From: a virus
IMG/VR virus record: IMGVR_UViG_3300008116_000027
Location: 1 to 64,000 of that record
Length of the DNA: 64,000 nucleotides
Reading direction: 5' to 3' (one strand)
In this document: one piece after another, positions 7,347-12,458 of the stretch
Layout: every line of letters starts with the position of its first letter
Position numbering within the stretch: position 1 is the stretch's first letter
Program-made: the position numbers and the translations under genes
The notes under the pieces: model-generated
Seen by the model: only the letters and a program-made list of their open reading frames with translations
Database searches by the model: none
What the model was told of the DNA's origin: nothing

Positions 7347-7607
7347 TTAGGCTAAAACTACTAGAGCCTCAGAAGCACCAGCATTTACTCTATCTAACTC
7401 ATCCTGCAATTCCTCAACGCTTAGTTGAGTTGGGTCGCCAATAAGTTCTAGTGTCATGCGGATATTTTCAGCAGTAAACATTCCAGCAGGCAAGCGTTCT
7501 ACTTTAGGATAGAAAGAGCCTTGTGGGTCTAGCATAGAGTTAAACTTAACTCCATTAACTTCGAATGGGTAAGAGACCCAATTCGTTGTATCTAGCATTG
7601 TTTGCAT
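7347..7607 (-). CDS. Hypothetical protein (86 aa)
   Basis: The protein begins MQTMLDTTNWVSYPFEVNGV; the C terminus is helical (QLSVEELQDELDRVNAG). AACGAAAGGAAA lies 5-6 nt before ATG. It is a single-gene unit with promoter copy 7 upstream. Function unknown. Confidence 0.7.
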   Translation of the reverse strand: MQTMLDTTNWVSYPFEVNGVKFNSMLDPQGSFYPKVERLPAGMFTAENIRMTLELIGDPTQLSVEELQDELDRVNAGASEALVVLA

Positions 7608-7633
7608 GTATTTCCTTTCGTTTGATTAGTGGA

Positions 7634-7657
7634 ATTATAGCAGGCCTAACTGACATT
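7634..7657 (-). promoter_or_regulatory. TGTCAGT-9-TATAAT promoter, copy 7
   Basis: AATGTCAGT, 9 nt, then TATAAT on the minus strand, upstream of the 86-aa gene. Confidence 0.7.
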
Positions 7658-7675
7658 ATCTAAAACACGCCACAA

Positions 7676-7706
7676 ATTCCAGGGTGTTTTATATCACACT
7701 CTTAAA
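7676..7706. promoter_or_regulatory. Bipartite intergenic element, copy 4
   Basis: ATTCCAGGG starts at 7676 and CTTAAA (variant of CGTAAA) at 7701, again 25 nt apart. A GC hairpin follows at 7711. Confidence 0.45.
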
Positions 7707-7710
7707 GACA

Positions 7711-7736
7711 CGCCCGACCCCGCAGGTGTGTGGGCG
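7711..7736 (-). terminator. GC hairpin after the 42-aa membrane protein gene
   Basis: CGCCC (7711-7715) pairs with GGGCG (7732-7736) just past the stop at 7741. The U-tract is poor, so termination is uncertain. Confidence 0.4.
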
Positions 7737-7740
7737 CCTT

Positions 7741-7869
7741 TTATCCGCTAAGCCCGTTTTCATCTTTATCTGGTTTAGTATATGTGGCAACAAATAAAAA
7801 AATTATAAATGGAGCGATTATAAATAAACTTAATAAGGCGCCAATTATTTCACCTAACAAAAAATCCAT
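7741..7869 (-). CDS. Small membrane protein (42 aa)
   Basis: The frame starts MDFLLGEIIGALLSLFIIAP and ends KPDKDENGLSG. One hydrophobic segment of about 25 residues (5-30) predicts a single transmembrane helix with a charged tail. It starts 5 nt after the GP88 gene stop and lacks a clear Shine-Dalgarno. Function unknown. Confidence 0.55.
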   Translation of the reverse strand: MDFLLGEIIGALLSLFIIAPFIIFLFVATYTKPDKDENGLSG

Positions 7870-7874
7870 GGGCC

Positions 7875-8594
7875 CTATTTCTTAGTAGCAGAAAATCTAA
7901 TATCTGCTTTACCATAAACACACAATCCGCAAGATACGCAAGCAGAACCGCTAGCAGAAATTAATGGAATGCTTTTATTGTTTTCAGGACACTTAGCGCC
8001 AGGCTTACCAATTAATTCTTTCATAGTATTTTCGGTAACGGCAAAAGTCTTCCCAAGATAAGCCAATCTAATTTTAGTACCAGTCTTACGCAGATCATGC
8101 GCTATATCTTTATTCTCATCATCCGTAGAATAATAAAGAGATAGATTAGCAATGTTATCTAGAATAAGCGCAGCAGACTTAACTCGTGTATAAACCCAGA
8201 ATTGAATATCAGCATTAGTTAAGATTACGTATTGCCATGCACGTGCATAGGTATCATTAAAGAAATCTCCATCCCAGTGGATACGGAATAATAATTTAGC
8301 ATTTTTCTTTTCACAATCTTTTCTAAAATCATTAATCATATTTTCTAATAGGTCTACCATAGTAGGCTCATCAGCGTCTTTTAATAAATTCCAATTGTGC
8401 ATGAGCACGTCTCTTACACCTTTATAAACTTTTTCTAATTTGCCAGCATAACACACGCTTTCGCATATGCTAGTAGCGCCAGGACATGAGAATGCTTTAC
8501 CAGCAGGCAACCCGAATGTATTAGCAATGGCAGGGGTCTTACCATTTTTAGAAACTAAATTAGTTACTTTTCTGTCATTAGATCTTTTTAACAT
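7875..8594 (-). CDS. GP88-family protein (239 aa)
   Basis: The protein begins MLKRSNDRKVTNLVSKNGK and then ANTFGLPAGKAFSCPGATSI with SVCYAGKLEK, the signature of the Gene product 88 family of actinophages. Further Cys pairs near the C terminus (CPENNK; CVSCGLC) suggest a metal or Fe-S cluster, but the activity is not established. I place the start at 8594 because TATAAT lies 7 nt upstream, implying a leaderless mRNA; an upstream ATG at 8624 in frame would add 10 residues across that promoter. Confidence 0.85.
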   Translation of the reverse strand: MLKRSNDRKVTNLVSKNGKTPAIANTFGLPAGKAFSCPGATSICESVCYAGKLEKVYKGVRDVLMHNWNLLKDADEPTMVDLLENMINDFRKDCEKKNAKLLFRIHWDGDFFNDTYARAWQYVILTNADIQFWVYTRVKSAALILDNIANLSLYYSTDDENKDIAHDLRKTGTKIRLAYLGKTFAVTENTMKELIGKPGAKCPENNKSIPLISASGSACVSCGLCVYGKADIRFSATKK

Positions 8595-8601
8595 GGGGGT
8601 A

Positions 8602-8625
8602 ATTATAGCAGGGGCAGGTGACATT
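8602..8625 (-). promoter_or_regulatory. Variant TGTCACC-9-TATAAT promoter, copy 8
   Basis: AATGTCACC, 9 nt, TGCTATAAT overlap the end of the 51-aa gene. The spacing matches the other copies but the last box bases differ. TATAAT lies 7 nt before the GP88 ATG at 8594. Confidence 0.55.
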
Positions 8626-8779
8626 AGAGGTCACCCATCTCTGCATCTGCCATGCGTGTCATAGCCCAATCAGCTGCTAGATCACGATCATACACGGCCA
8701 TGCCTTCCGTAGTATAGCCACGGGCACAAATTGTGCAAATAGAGTGATTAGTACAGTAGCATGAATTGATATCGTTCAT
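8624..8779 (-). CDS. Cys-rich small protein (51 aa)
   Basis: The start at 8779 gives MNDINSCYCTNHSICTICAR, with a Cys-x-Cys-x2-His-x2-Cys-x2-Cys cluster that probably binds zinc. AACGAAAGGTC lies about 7 nt before ATG. A longer upstream reading to 8914 would cross the promoter at 8806-8829. Function unknown. Confidence 0.65.
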   Translation of the reverse strand: MNDINSCYCTNHSICTICARGYTTEGMAVYDRDLAADWAMTRMADAEMGDL

Positions 8780-8805
8780 TAGTTGACCTTTCGTTAAGTA
8801 ATGGA

Positions 8806-8829
8806 ATACTAACAGATCACACTGACATT
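8806..8829 (-). promoter_or_regulatory. TGTCAGT-9-TAGTAT promoter, copy 9
   Basis: AATGTCAGT, 9 nt, then TAGTAT on the minus strand, upstream of the Cys-rich 51-aa gene. Confidence 0.65.
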
Positions 8830-8849
8830 TACAAATCGACACGCCGCAG

Positions 8850-8880
8850 ATTTCGGGGGATTTTTTTAATGTGGCGTAAA
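8850..8880. promoter_or_regulatory. Bipartite intergenic element, copy 5
   Basis: ATTTCGGGGG starts at 8850 and CGTAAA at 8875 (25-nt offset), followed by the hairpin at 8893-8909. Confidence 0.5.
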
Positions 8881-8884
8881 TCAC

Positions 8885-8913
8885 AAAATGCCCCCACAGG
8901 GTTTGTGGGCGCA
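8885..8913 (-). terminator. Minus-strand terminator
   Basis: CCCACA (8893-8898) pairs with TGTGGG (8904-8909), extended by GC pairs; on the minus strand GGGGGCATTTTG follows. It terminates the operon ending at 8934. Confidence 0.65.
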
Positions 8914-8933
8914 TCGAACGTTTGTTCTAATAA

Positions 8934-9062
8934 TTAATTAGAAGCTTTTTTATGTTTTATTTTTCTAGTATATTTTTTTTTATTGCGAACAGGTTGCGCC
9001 GCATTTGATCGGCGCAATTCCTGAATGCGTTTTACTTTATTTAGAAGAGAAGTTTGGAACAT
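8934..9062 (-). CDS. Small very basic protein (42 aa)
   Basis: The frame starts MFQTSLLNKVKRIQELRRSN and ends KIKHKKASN; nearly a third of residues are Lys or Arg, so nucleic-acid binding is likely. It overlaps the upstream gene by 26 nt. Function unknown. Confidence 0.55.
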   Translation of the reverse strand: MFQTSLLNKVKRIQELRRSNAAQPVRNKKKYTRKIKHKKASN

Positions 9063-9228
9063 TATAACCGCTTGCCTCATAGAATTTATTTACATTAAAA
9101 TTAGAATTCTCTTTGGCACACAACTCCGCAAAATCTAAAACCATTTTAGAAAAAATAGCGGGGTGAGTTTTGTTAGAGTTATATTTTAAAATTGTAGCAA
9201 TTTCTTTAAAATGTTTTTTTGTCATCAT
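9037..9228 (-). CDS. Hypothetical protein (63 aa)
   Basis: The protein begins MMTKKHFKEIATILKYNSNK and includes FSKMVLDFAELCAKEN. I recognise this as a small phage family opening MTKKHFxxIAxxL that recurs in actinophages, of unknown function. Its ATG overlaps the preceding stop. Confidence 0.7.
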   Translation of the reverse strand: MMTKKHFKEIATILKYNSNKTHPAIFSKMVLDFAELCAKENSNFNVNKFYEASGYNVPNFSSK

Positions 9229-9425
9229 TTAGCAGACACCAAACCAATCTGATTAAAGTTTTTAGTATACATTTTGCCATTAGGCATTTCTAAATTATAG
9301 GTTGCGTATTCATTAGCAAAACCGTGATCTTTACATCTAGCAAAAGCCTCAAACGCTTCTAATGCGTCAGAGAATTGGTGTGTAAATTCTAGTTTGCCGT
9401 CATACCAAGTAAATAGTTTAAACAT
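9225..9425 (-). CDS. Hypothetical protein (66 aa)
   Basis: The ATG at 9425 gives MFKLFTWYDGKLEFTHQFSD and overlaps the upstream stop as TAATG; a longer reading to 9458 would lie inside the upstream gene. The sequence has a beta-helix-beta pattern. Function unknown. Confidence 0.65.
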   Translation of the reverse strand: MFKLFTWYDGKLEFTHQFSDALEAFEAFARCKDHGFANEYATYNLEMPNGKMYTKNFNQIGLVSAK

Positions 9426-9556
9426 TAAATCCCCCAAGTTTCTAAAGCGCAATCGCAACTTTTAACGTCAAATTCTTTTTCATCTCCATAGAATACAAAT
9501 CCTGCGCCACCGCATTCATCACACTCTACGCCAATTATTTCTGCGATATTTCCCAT
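9425..9556 (-). CDS. Small CxxC zinc-binding protein (43 aa)
   Basis: The frame reads MGNIAEIIGVECDECGGAGF and later KSCDCALETWGI. The CDECGGAGF and CDC pairs form a DnaJ-type or rubredoxin-like knuckle that likely binds zinc. It has an ACGGAAGGAAAT Shine-Dalgarno and promoter copy 10 upstream. Confidence 0.65.
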   Translation of the reverse strand: MGNIAEIIGVECDECGGAGFVFYGDEKEFDVKSCDCALETWGI

Positions 9557-9583
9557 TTTATTTCCTTCCGTTTATTTAGCAGT

Positions 9584-9607
9584 ATTGTATCAGTTATCAC
9601 TGACAAT
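9584..9607 (-). promoter_or_regulatory. TGTCAGT-9-TACAAT promoter, copy 10
   Basis: ATTGTCAGT, 9 nt, then TACAAT on the minus strand. The box lies within the last codons of the upstream 48-aa gene, so promoter and coding sequence overlap. Confidence 0.7.
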
Positions 9608-9736
9608 TGGCAAAACTGGAGAGCCTTCTAACTCTAAGCCAATTTCTAAATTAAGTAATTCTGAAGGCGTGGCTTCGGATAAATCTACCCAGCCAGCACC
9701 TTCATCATTTAAGCGAAAAATTTCTACATATCCCAT
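9590..9736 (-). CDS. Small acidic protein (48 aa)
   Basis: The frame starts MGYVEIFRLNDEGAGWVDLS and ends SPVLPIVSDN. It is coupled to the upstream gene as TAATG. Its last codons contain promoter copy 10. Function unknown. Confidence 0.6.
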   Translation of the reverse strand: MGYVEIFRLNDEGAGWVDLSEATPSELLNLEIGLELEGSPVLPIVSDN

Positions 9737-9930
9737 TATTCACCAACCTTTACGCCAACAGTTCGCACCTTACGGGCTGAACCAACTTCCACTAAATAAC
9801 TTTCGATATTCATTCCGTAGAATGTAGCACGAGGATCTTTTTCGGCAGAAACAATTTCGCCTTCCAAAGTATTTGATCGATAGTGTTTACCCACTAACAG
9901 GTTTTCTATTGTGTAGATATTTGCAGACAT
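9736..9930 (-). CDS. Hypothetical protein, small beta-rich (64 aa)
   Basis: The protein MSANIYTIENLLVGKHYRSN ... KVRTVGVKVGE is beta-strand-rich and could be a small SH3-like barrel. AGAAGG lies 6 nt before ATG, and promoter copy 11 lies 30 nt upstream. Function unknown. Confidence 0.65.
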   Translation of the reverse strand: MSANIYTIENLLVGKHYRSNTLEGEIVSAEKDPRATFYGMNIESYLVEVGSARKVRTVGVKVGE

Positions 9931-9961
9931 TGCAACCTTCTTTCTTTTTGGTTATGCCGAT

Positions 9962-9985
9962 ATTATACTAGACCCCACCGACAAT
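9962..9985 (-). promoter_or_regulatory. TGTCGGT-9-TATAAT promoter, copy 11
   Basis: ATTGTCGGT, 9 nt, then TATAAT on the minus strand, upstream of the 64-aa gene. Confidence 0.7.
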
Positions 9986-10030
9986 TTGCATATTACTTGT
10001 GAGTAATTCCATATTTTGAGACGCTCAACT

Positions 10031-10050
10031 CATGTGATCATAATCACATG
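10031..10050. repeat. Perfect inverted repeat CATGTGAT-4-ATCACATG
   Basis: CATGTGAT (10031-10038) and ATCACATG (10043-10050) are perfect inverted copies around CATA. They sit beside the DnaA-box cluster. It could be a protein binding site (CRP-like TGTGA core) or part of an origin. Confidence 0.7.
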
Positions 10051-10051
10051 C

Positions 10052-10147
10052 GACACGCCAGACACGCCCGAAGTTATCCACGACACGCCCGAAGTTATCC
10101 ACAAATTTTCAGGGTTTTTCCACATCTGTGCGTAAACCTGTGGATAA
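10052..10147. other. Candidate replication origin: DnaA-box cluster with tandem repeat
   Basis: A 21-bp unit (GACACGCCCGAAGTTATCCAC) is less than one base from perfect tandem at 10061-10081 and 10082-10102; the two copies read identically. Within 75 bp there are DnaA-box-like 9-mers TTATCCACG (10074), TTATCCACA (10095), TTTTCCACA (10116) and, inverted, TGTGGATAA (10139). This non-coding gap of about 220 bp is the only such cluster I see. Binding of host DnaA is inference. Confidence 0.6.
10105..10136. promoter_or_regulatory. Bipartite intergenic element, copy 6
   Basis: ATTTTCAGGG starts at 10105 and CGTAAA at 10131 (26-nt offset). It is interleaved with the DnaA-box cluster. Confidence 0.45.
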
Positions 10148-10200
10148 CCGCCCACAAAAGATTGGGGGCAGCTATCGCCTTTGTCAAGGCGACACGCCGT

Positions 10201-10299
10201 CTATTCTTTGTGAGTTTGCTCACATACGCATTTAGTATATGCGCCTGCGTTTAACCTGCCACATTTAGGGCAGGTATAAAATCCGCTAGGGTTAGCCAT
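10201..10299 (-). CDS. Tiny zinc-ribbon protein (32 aa)
   Basis: The frame MANPSGFYTCPKCGRLNAGA continues YTKCVCEQTHKE. The CPKCG knuckle and the CVC pair form a plausible zinc ribbon. It is last in the operon starting at 10824 and overlaps its neighbour's stop. Confidence 0.6.
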   Translation of the reverse strand: MANPSGFYTCPKCGRLNAGAYTKCVCEQTHKE

Positions 10300-10437
10300 T
10301 TATTTATCTCTCCTAATTAATTTAATCGAATAGATAAATGCGATAGTGCCTACTAATAGCCATGTCGGAATACTAATTTGTAATCCTATGCTATCAGCGT
10401 ATAAACCAAATGCGTTTAAGTCTAAGTATAATTCCAT
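10300..10437 (-). CDS. Small membrane protein (45 aa)
   Basis: The frame MELYLDLNAFGLYADSIGLQ continues into ISIPTWLLVGTIAFIYSIKL and RRDK, one transmembrane helix followed by a basic end, so the C terminus is probably cytoplasmic. It is coupled to both neighbours. Function unknown. Confidence 0.6.
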   Translation of the reverse strand: MELYLDLNAFGLYADSIGLQISIPTWLLVGTIAFIYSIKLIRRDK

Positions 10438-10611
10438 TTATTCTGCCTCCTCCCAATCTAGTGTTAATTCATTTTCGATTATCTCATCAAGGCTAATCAT
10501 GTCCTCATCAAATAGCGTTTCGCTATTGTGTTTATCTAGTTTTTCTAATTCGTCTAAGTGTGTATAAGCGTCTGCCACATCTAGTTGGATAGTGTCCCAT
10601 TTAGTCATCAT
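10438..10611 (-). CDS. Small acidic protein (57 aa)
   Basis: The frame starts MMTKWDTIQLDVADAYTHLD and ends TLDWEEAE. It is highly acidic and helical. GGAGG lies 8-9 nt before the first ATG, which overlaps the previous stop as TAATG. Function unknown. Confidence 0.6.
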   Translation of the reverse strand: MMTKWDTIQLDVADAYTHLDELEKLDKHNSETLFDEDMISLDEIIENELTLDWEEAE

Positions 10612-10724
10612 TAGTTATTACCTCCATTAACAATAGCACCGACAATAGCAATTATAGTTATCGTGCCTAACACAATAGGCAAAACAATATGAGGATAATC
10701 CTCTACCCAATCAAAAAATAGCAT
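10611..10724 (-). CDS. Small membrane protein (37 aa)
   Basis: The frame MLFFDWVEDYPHIVLPIVLG continues TITIIAIVGAIVNGGNN, giving one long hydrophobic helix. It begins 1 nt after the preceding stop. Function unknown. Confidence 0.55.
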   Translation of the reverse strand: MLFFDWVEDYPHIVLPIVLGTITIIAIVGAIVNGGNN

Positions 10725-10725
10725 A

Positions 10726-10824
10726 TTAGTTATTCTCCTCATCAATTCCAAACATCTCAGCAAACACTTTGTTTGCTTGTTGTAAGGCTTCTATCGCCTC
10801 GTTTATCTTATCCATGTTATCCAT
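10726..10824 (-). CDS. Tiny helical protein (32 aa)
   Basis: The frame MDNMDKINEAIEALQQANKV ends MFGIDEENN and is a single amphipathic helix. GAAGG precedes the ATG, and promoter copy 12 is upstream. First gene of a run of five tiny genes ending at 10201. Confidence 0.55.
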   Translation of the reverse strand: MDNMDKINEAIEALQQANKVFAEMFGIDEENN

Positions 10825-10857
10825 TTTCTTACCTTCTTTCGTTGTTGTTATGGTGAA

Positions 10858-10881
10858 ACCTTAGCATACCTAACCGACAAT
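10858..10881 (-). promoter_or_regulatory. TGTCGGT-9-TAAGGT promoter, copy 12
   Basis: ATTGTCGGT, 9 nt, then a poor -10 (TAAGGT) on the minus strand. The exact box and spacing make it part of the series despite the weak -10. Confidence 0.5.
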
Positions 10882-10900
10882 CGGCAAGGCGACACACCCC

Positions 10901-11080
10901 TTAGAGGGTGTGAGATACCTCACATGCGGTATCGCATCTAGGCACATCTGCCATTATTAAGCGTAGCAGACCTACACGCTCAGACTTAGTAAGTCTAAGA
11001 CGGCTAACGGTATCAGGCTTGATACCTCCATGATTATATTCGAACAAAAGTTCGGTATAGATATCGTCTAAGTTATTCAT
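10901..11080 (-). CDS. Hypothetical protein (59 aa)
   Basis: The frame starts MNNLDDIYTELLFEYNHGGI and ends CDTACEVSHTL, with a central SRLRLTKSERVGLLRLI helix. CGAAAGGA lies 8 nt before ATG. Its stop codon sits in the loop of a CACACCC/GGGTGTG hairpin (10893-10911), which may limit read-through or protect the 3' end. Confidence 0.6.
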   Translation of the reverse strand: MNNLDDIYTELLFEYNHGGIKPDTVSRLRLTKSERVGLLRLIMADVPRCDTACEVSHTL

Positions 11081-11116
11081 TTATTTATCCTTTCGTAGAT
11101 AATTTTAGTTGAGAGC

Positions 11117-11160
11117 GGTTATTCGCTAGGCTCACCTTTCGGGTTATTTGCTAGGCTCAC
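11117..11160. repeat. Two-copy 19-nt direct repeat
   Basis: GGTTATTCGCTAGGCTCAC (11117-11135) and GGTTATTTGCTAGGCTCAC (11142-11160) differ at one base and are bracketed by AGAGCG/CGCTCT inverted ends. The repeat would lie in the 5' leader of the 59-aa gene's mRNA. Confidence 0.65.
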
Positions 11161-11189
11161 GCTCTAATTCTTTATTTTGTTATACTATA

Positions 11190-11213
11190 ATCATATAAGG
11201 GGGCACTGACATT
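11190..11213 (-). promoter_or_regulatory. TGTCAGT-9-TATGAT promoter, copy 13
   Basis: AATGTCAGT, 9 nt, then TATGAT on the minus strand, upstream of the 59-aa gene by about 110 nt. Confidence 0.55.
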
Positions 11214-11221
11214 TTGCCACT

Positions 11222-11320
11222 CACAAATCGGACATGTCGGACATTTTAAAATAAATCTTTTCTAAATCGTGTGATATACCCCACATATGGTCGCTCTAAT
11301 AGGACAAATCGGACATTTTA
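11222..11320. repeat. CGGACAT boxes with ACAAATCGGACAT repeats
   Basis: CACAAATCGGACATGTCGGACATTTT (shown here as ACAAATCGGACAT plus GTCGGACATTTT) lies at 11222-11247, and a second ACAAATCGGACATTTT at 11305-11320. GACATGTC (11231-11238) is palindromic. The same ACAAATCGGACATT occurs at 61-74. The half-site ATGTCCG is related to the TGTCRGT promoter box. Confidence 0.55.
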
Positions 11321-11423
11321 AAACCATGGATCATACAAATAAAATCTCTATTAACATTTTATGAAATCTGATATTATAGTCAACTAGGATTATATGGATA
11401 TATATGGGGGGATTTAAGAAAGA

Positions 11424-12137
11424 TTACTTAACCCAGATGGGGGCGTTTATATTTTTATCTAAAGCTTCTTGCAACATTTTTTGATTAAATTCAGTTTCCT
11501 GATATTGCTCTAATGTAGGAACATTTTCTTCAGATGCTACAATAAAGTTTGTATGGGCATATCTAGGACCTTTTGTTACAGCTTTTACTCCATGTCTATA
11601 TTTTTTGCTTGCACTGTGGATAACAAGGTCGCCCTTCTCTGGTTTGTATTCTACCTCTTGTTCTGGATAAAATAGCTCCCCGCCTTCAAAATCATTTATG
11701 TATACTACAAATCCGTACTGCACTATATGACAAGTATTGTGCGGATCGTATAAGTTTCCTTTTTCAATAGCATCAAAGTATCCAATTAAACTTCCTTCGT
11801 CGTGATCATCTGGATGTCCTGGACTATCCCAATGAACCTCTAAAGATTGACCTTCTATCATTTTAGAAACTCCATTAGATGGAAGTGGCTTATACTCTGG
11901 TCCAAAAAATTCTTCTGTTTTTTTCCACAATTCGTCTAATAAAGCATCTCCTTGAAAAACTTGATTAGGTGCTTTAATTTCAGAGTCATGATCCCATTTA
12001 TCTTTATTTAACCAATAATCATCGTGAAACCCATTTACAATTTCTGTATATTTATCTGCTTCTTCATTTGAAATAAAATTTTTATATACATATATCTCAT
12101 TGGCTAATTTAATTAAATTATTGTTATTTTGAAACAT
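11424..12137 (-). CDS. 2OG-Fe(II) oxygenase 1 (237 aa)
   Basis: The double-stranded beta-helix signature is complete: His102-x-Asp104 (VHWDS), strand YINDFEGGELFYP (146-158), the distal His182 (YRHG) and Arg192 ten residues later for 2-oxoglutarate. The family couples 2OG decarboxylation to hydroxylation of protein or small-molecule substrates; this substrate is unknown. It is closest by eye to oxygenases 3 and 4. TGCTATAAT ends 6 nt before ATG, so the mRNA is probably leaderless. Confidence 0.88.
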   Translation of the reverse strand: MFQNNNNLIKLANEIYVYKNFISNEEADKYTEIVNGFHDDYWLNKDKWDHDSEIKAPNQVFQGDALLDELWKKTEEFFGPEYKPLPSNGVSKMIEGQSLEVHWDSPGHPDDHDEGSLIGYFDAIEKGNLYDPHNTCHIVQYGFVVYINDFEGGELFYPEQEVEYKPEKGDLVIHSASKKYRHGVKAVTKGPRYAHTNFIVASEENVPTLEQYQETEFNQKMLQEALDKNINAPIWVK

Positions 12138-12143
12138 ATGTAT

Positions 12144-12152
12144 ATTATAGCA
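12144..12152 (-). promoter_or_regulatory. Extended -10 (TGCTATAAT), leaderless start
   Basis: TATAAT lies 6 nt before the ATG of oxygenase 1, placing the expected transcription start at or next to the A of ATG. Confidence 0.65.
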
Positions 12153-12174
12153 AATATAGTATACTAAACACTAT

Positions 12175-12247
12175 TGGTCCATAGCTCAATCGGCAGAGCA
12201 CTGAGCTGTTAACTCAGGGGTTCCTGGTTCGAGTCCAGGTGGACCAG
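12175..12247 (+). tRNA. tRNA-Asn (GTT)
   Basis: Acceptor TGGTCCA pairs with TGGACCA, the D arm is GCTC/GAGC, the anticodon stem is CTGAG/CTCAG with loop CTGTTAA (anticodon GTT), and the T arm is CCTGG-TTCGAGT-CCAGG. The discriminator is G; CCA is not encoded. Confidence 0.95.
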
Positions 12248-12269
12248 CATATATTACAAGGAGGTAAAT

Positions 12270-12362
12270 ATGGAACCAAATAAAATGACACCAGAAGGAT
12301 TACTTACAATTGGTGCACTTATTGTGGCTTTAGTAATTCTTTCTATTGTTATAGCATCTTAA
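12270..12362 (+). CDS. Tiny membrane peptide between two tRNAs (30 aa)
   Basis: A strong AAGGAGGT Shine-Dalgarno precedes ATG. The frame MEPNKMTPEGLLTIGALIVA continues LVILSIVIAS, a single transmembrane helix. The gene fills the gap between tRNA-Asn and tRNA-Glu. Function unknown. Confidence 0.65.
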   Translation: MEPNKMTPEGLLTIGALIVALVILSIVIAS

Positions 12363-12366
12363 TTTT

Positions 12367-12438
12367 GGCTTCATCGTCTATCGGTTAGGACATCGCCCTT
12401 TCACGGCGGAAAGACGGGTTCGATTCCCGTTGGAGCTA
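12367..12438 (+). tRNA. tRNA-Glu (TTC)
   Basis: Acceptor GGCTTCA pairs with TGGAGCT using G-T wobbles, the anticodon loop CCTTTCA gives TTC, and the T arm is ACGGG-TTCGATT-CCCGT. The discriminator is A; CCA is not encoded. Confidence 0.93.
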
Positions 12439-12442
12439 CATT

Positions 12443-12451
12443 TGATATAAT
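12443..12451 (+). promoter_or_regulatory. Extended -10 (TGATATAAT), leaderless start
   Basis: The element starts 5 nt after the tRNA-Glu and TATAAT ends 7 nt before the oxygenase 2 ATG at 12459. No Shine-Dalgarno is present. Confidence 0.65.
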
Positions 12452-12458
12452 AGATAAT

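Larger units (their letters stand above)
11081..11423. other. Non-coding regulatory stretch
   Basis: I see no gene in these 343 bases. They hold the 19-nt direct repeat (11117-11160), promoter copy 13 and a cluster of CGGACAT boxes. The last 80 bases, toward the oxygenase gene, are AT-rich with no further clear signal. Confidence 0.6.
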
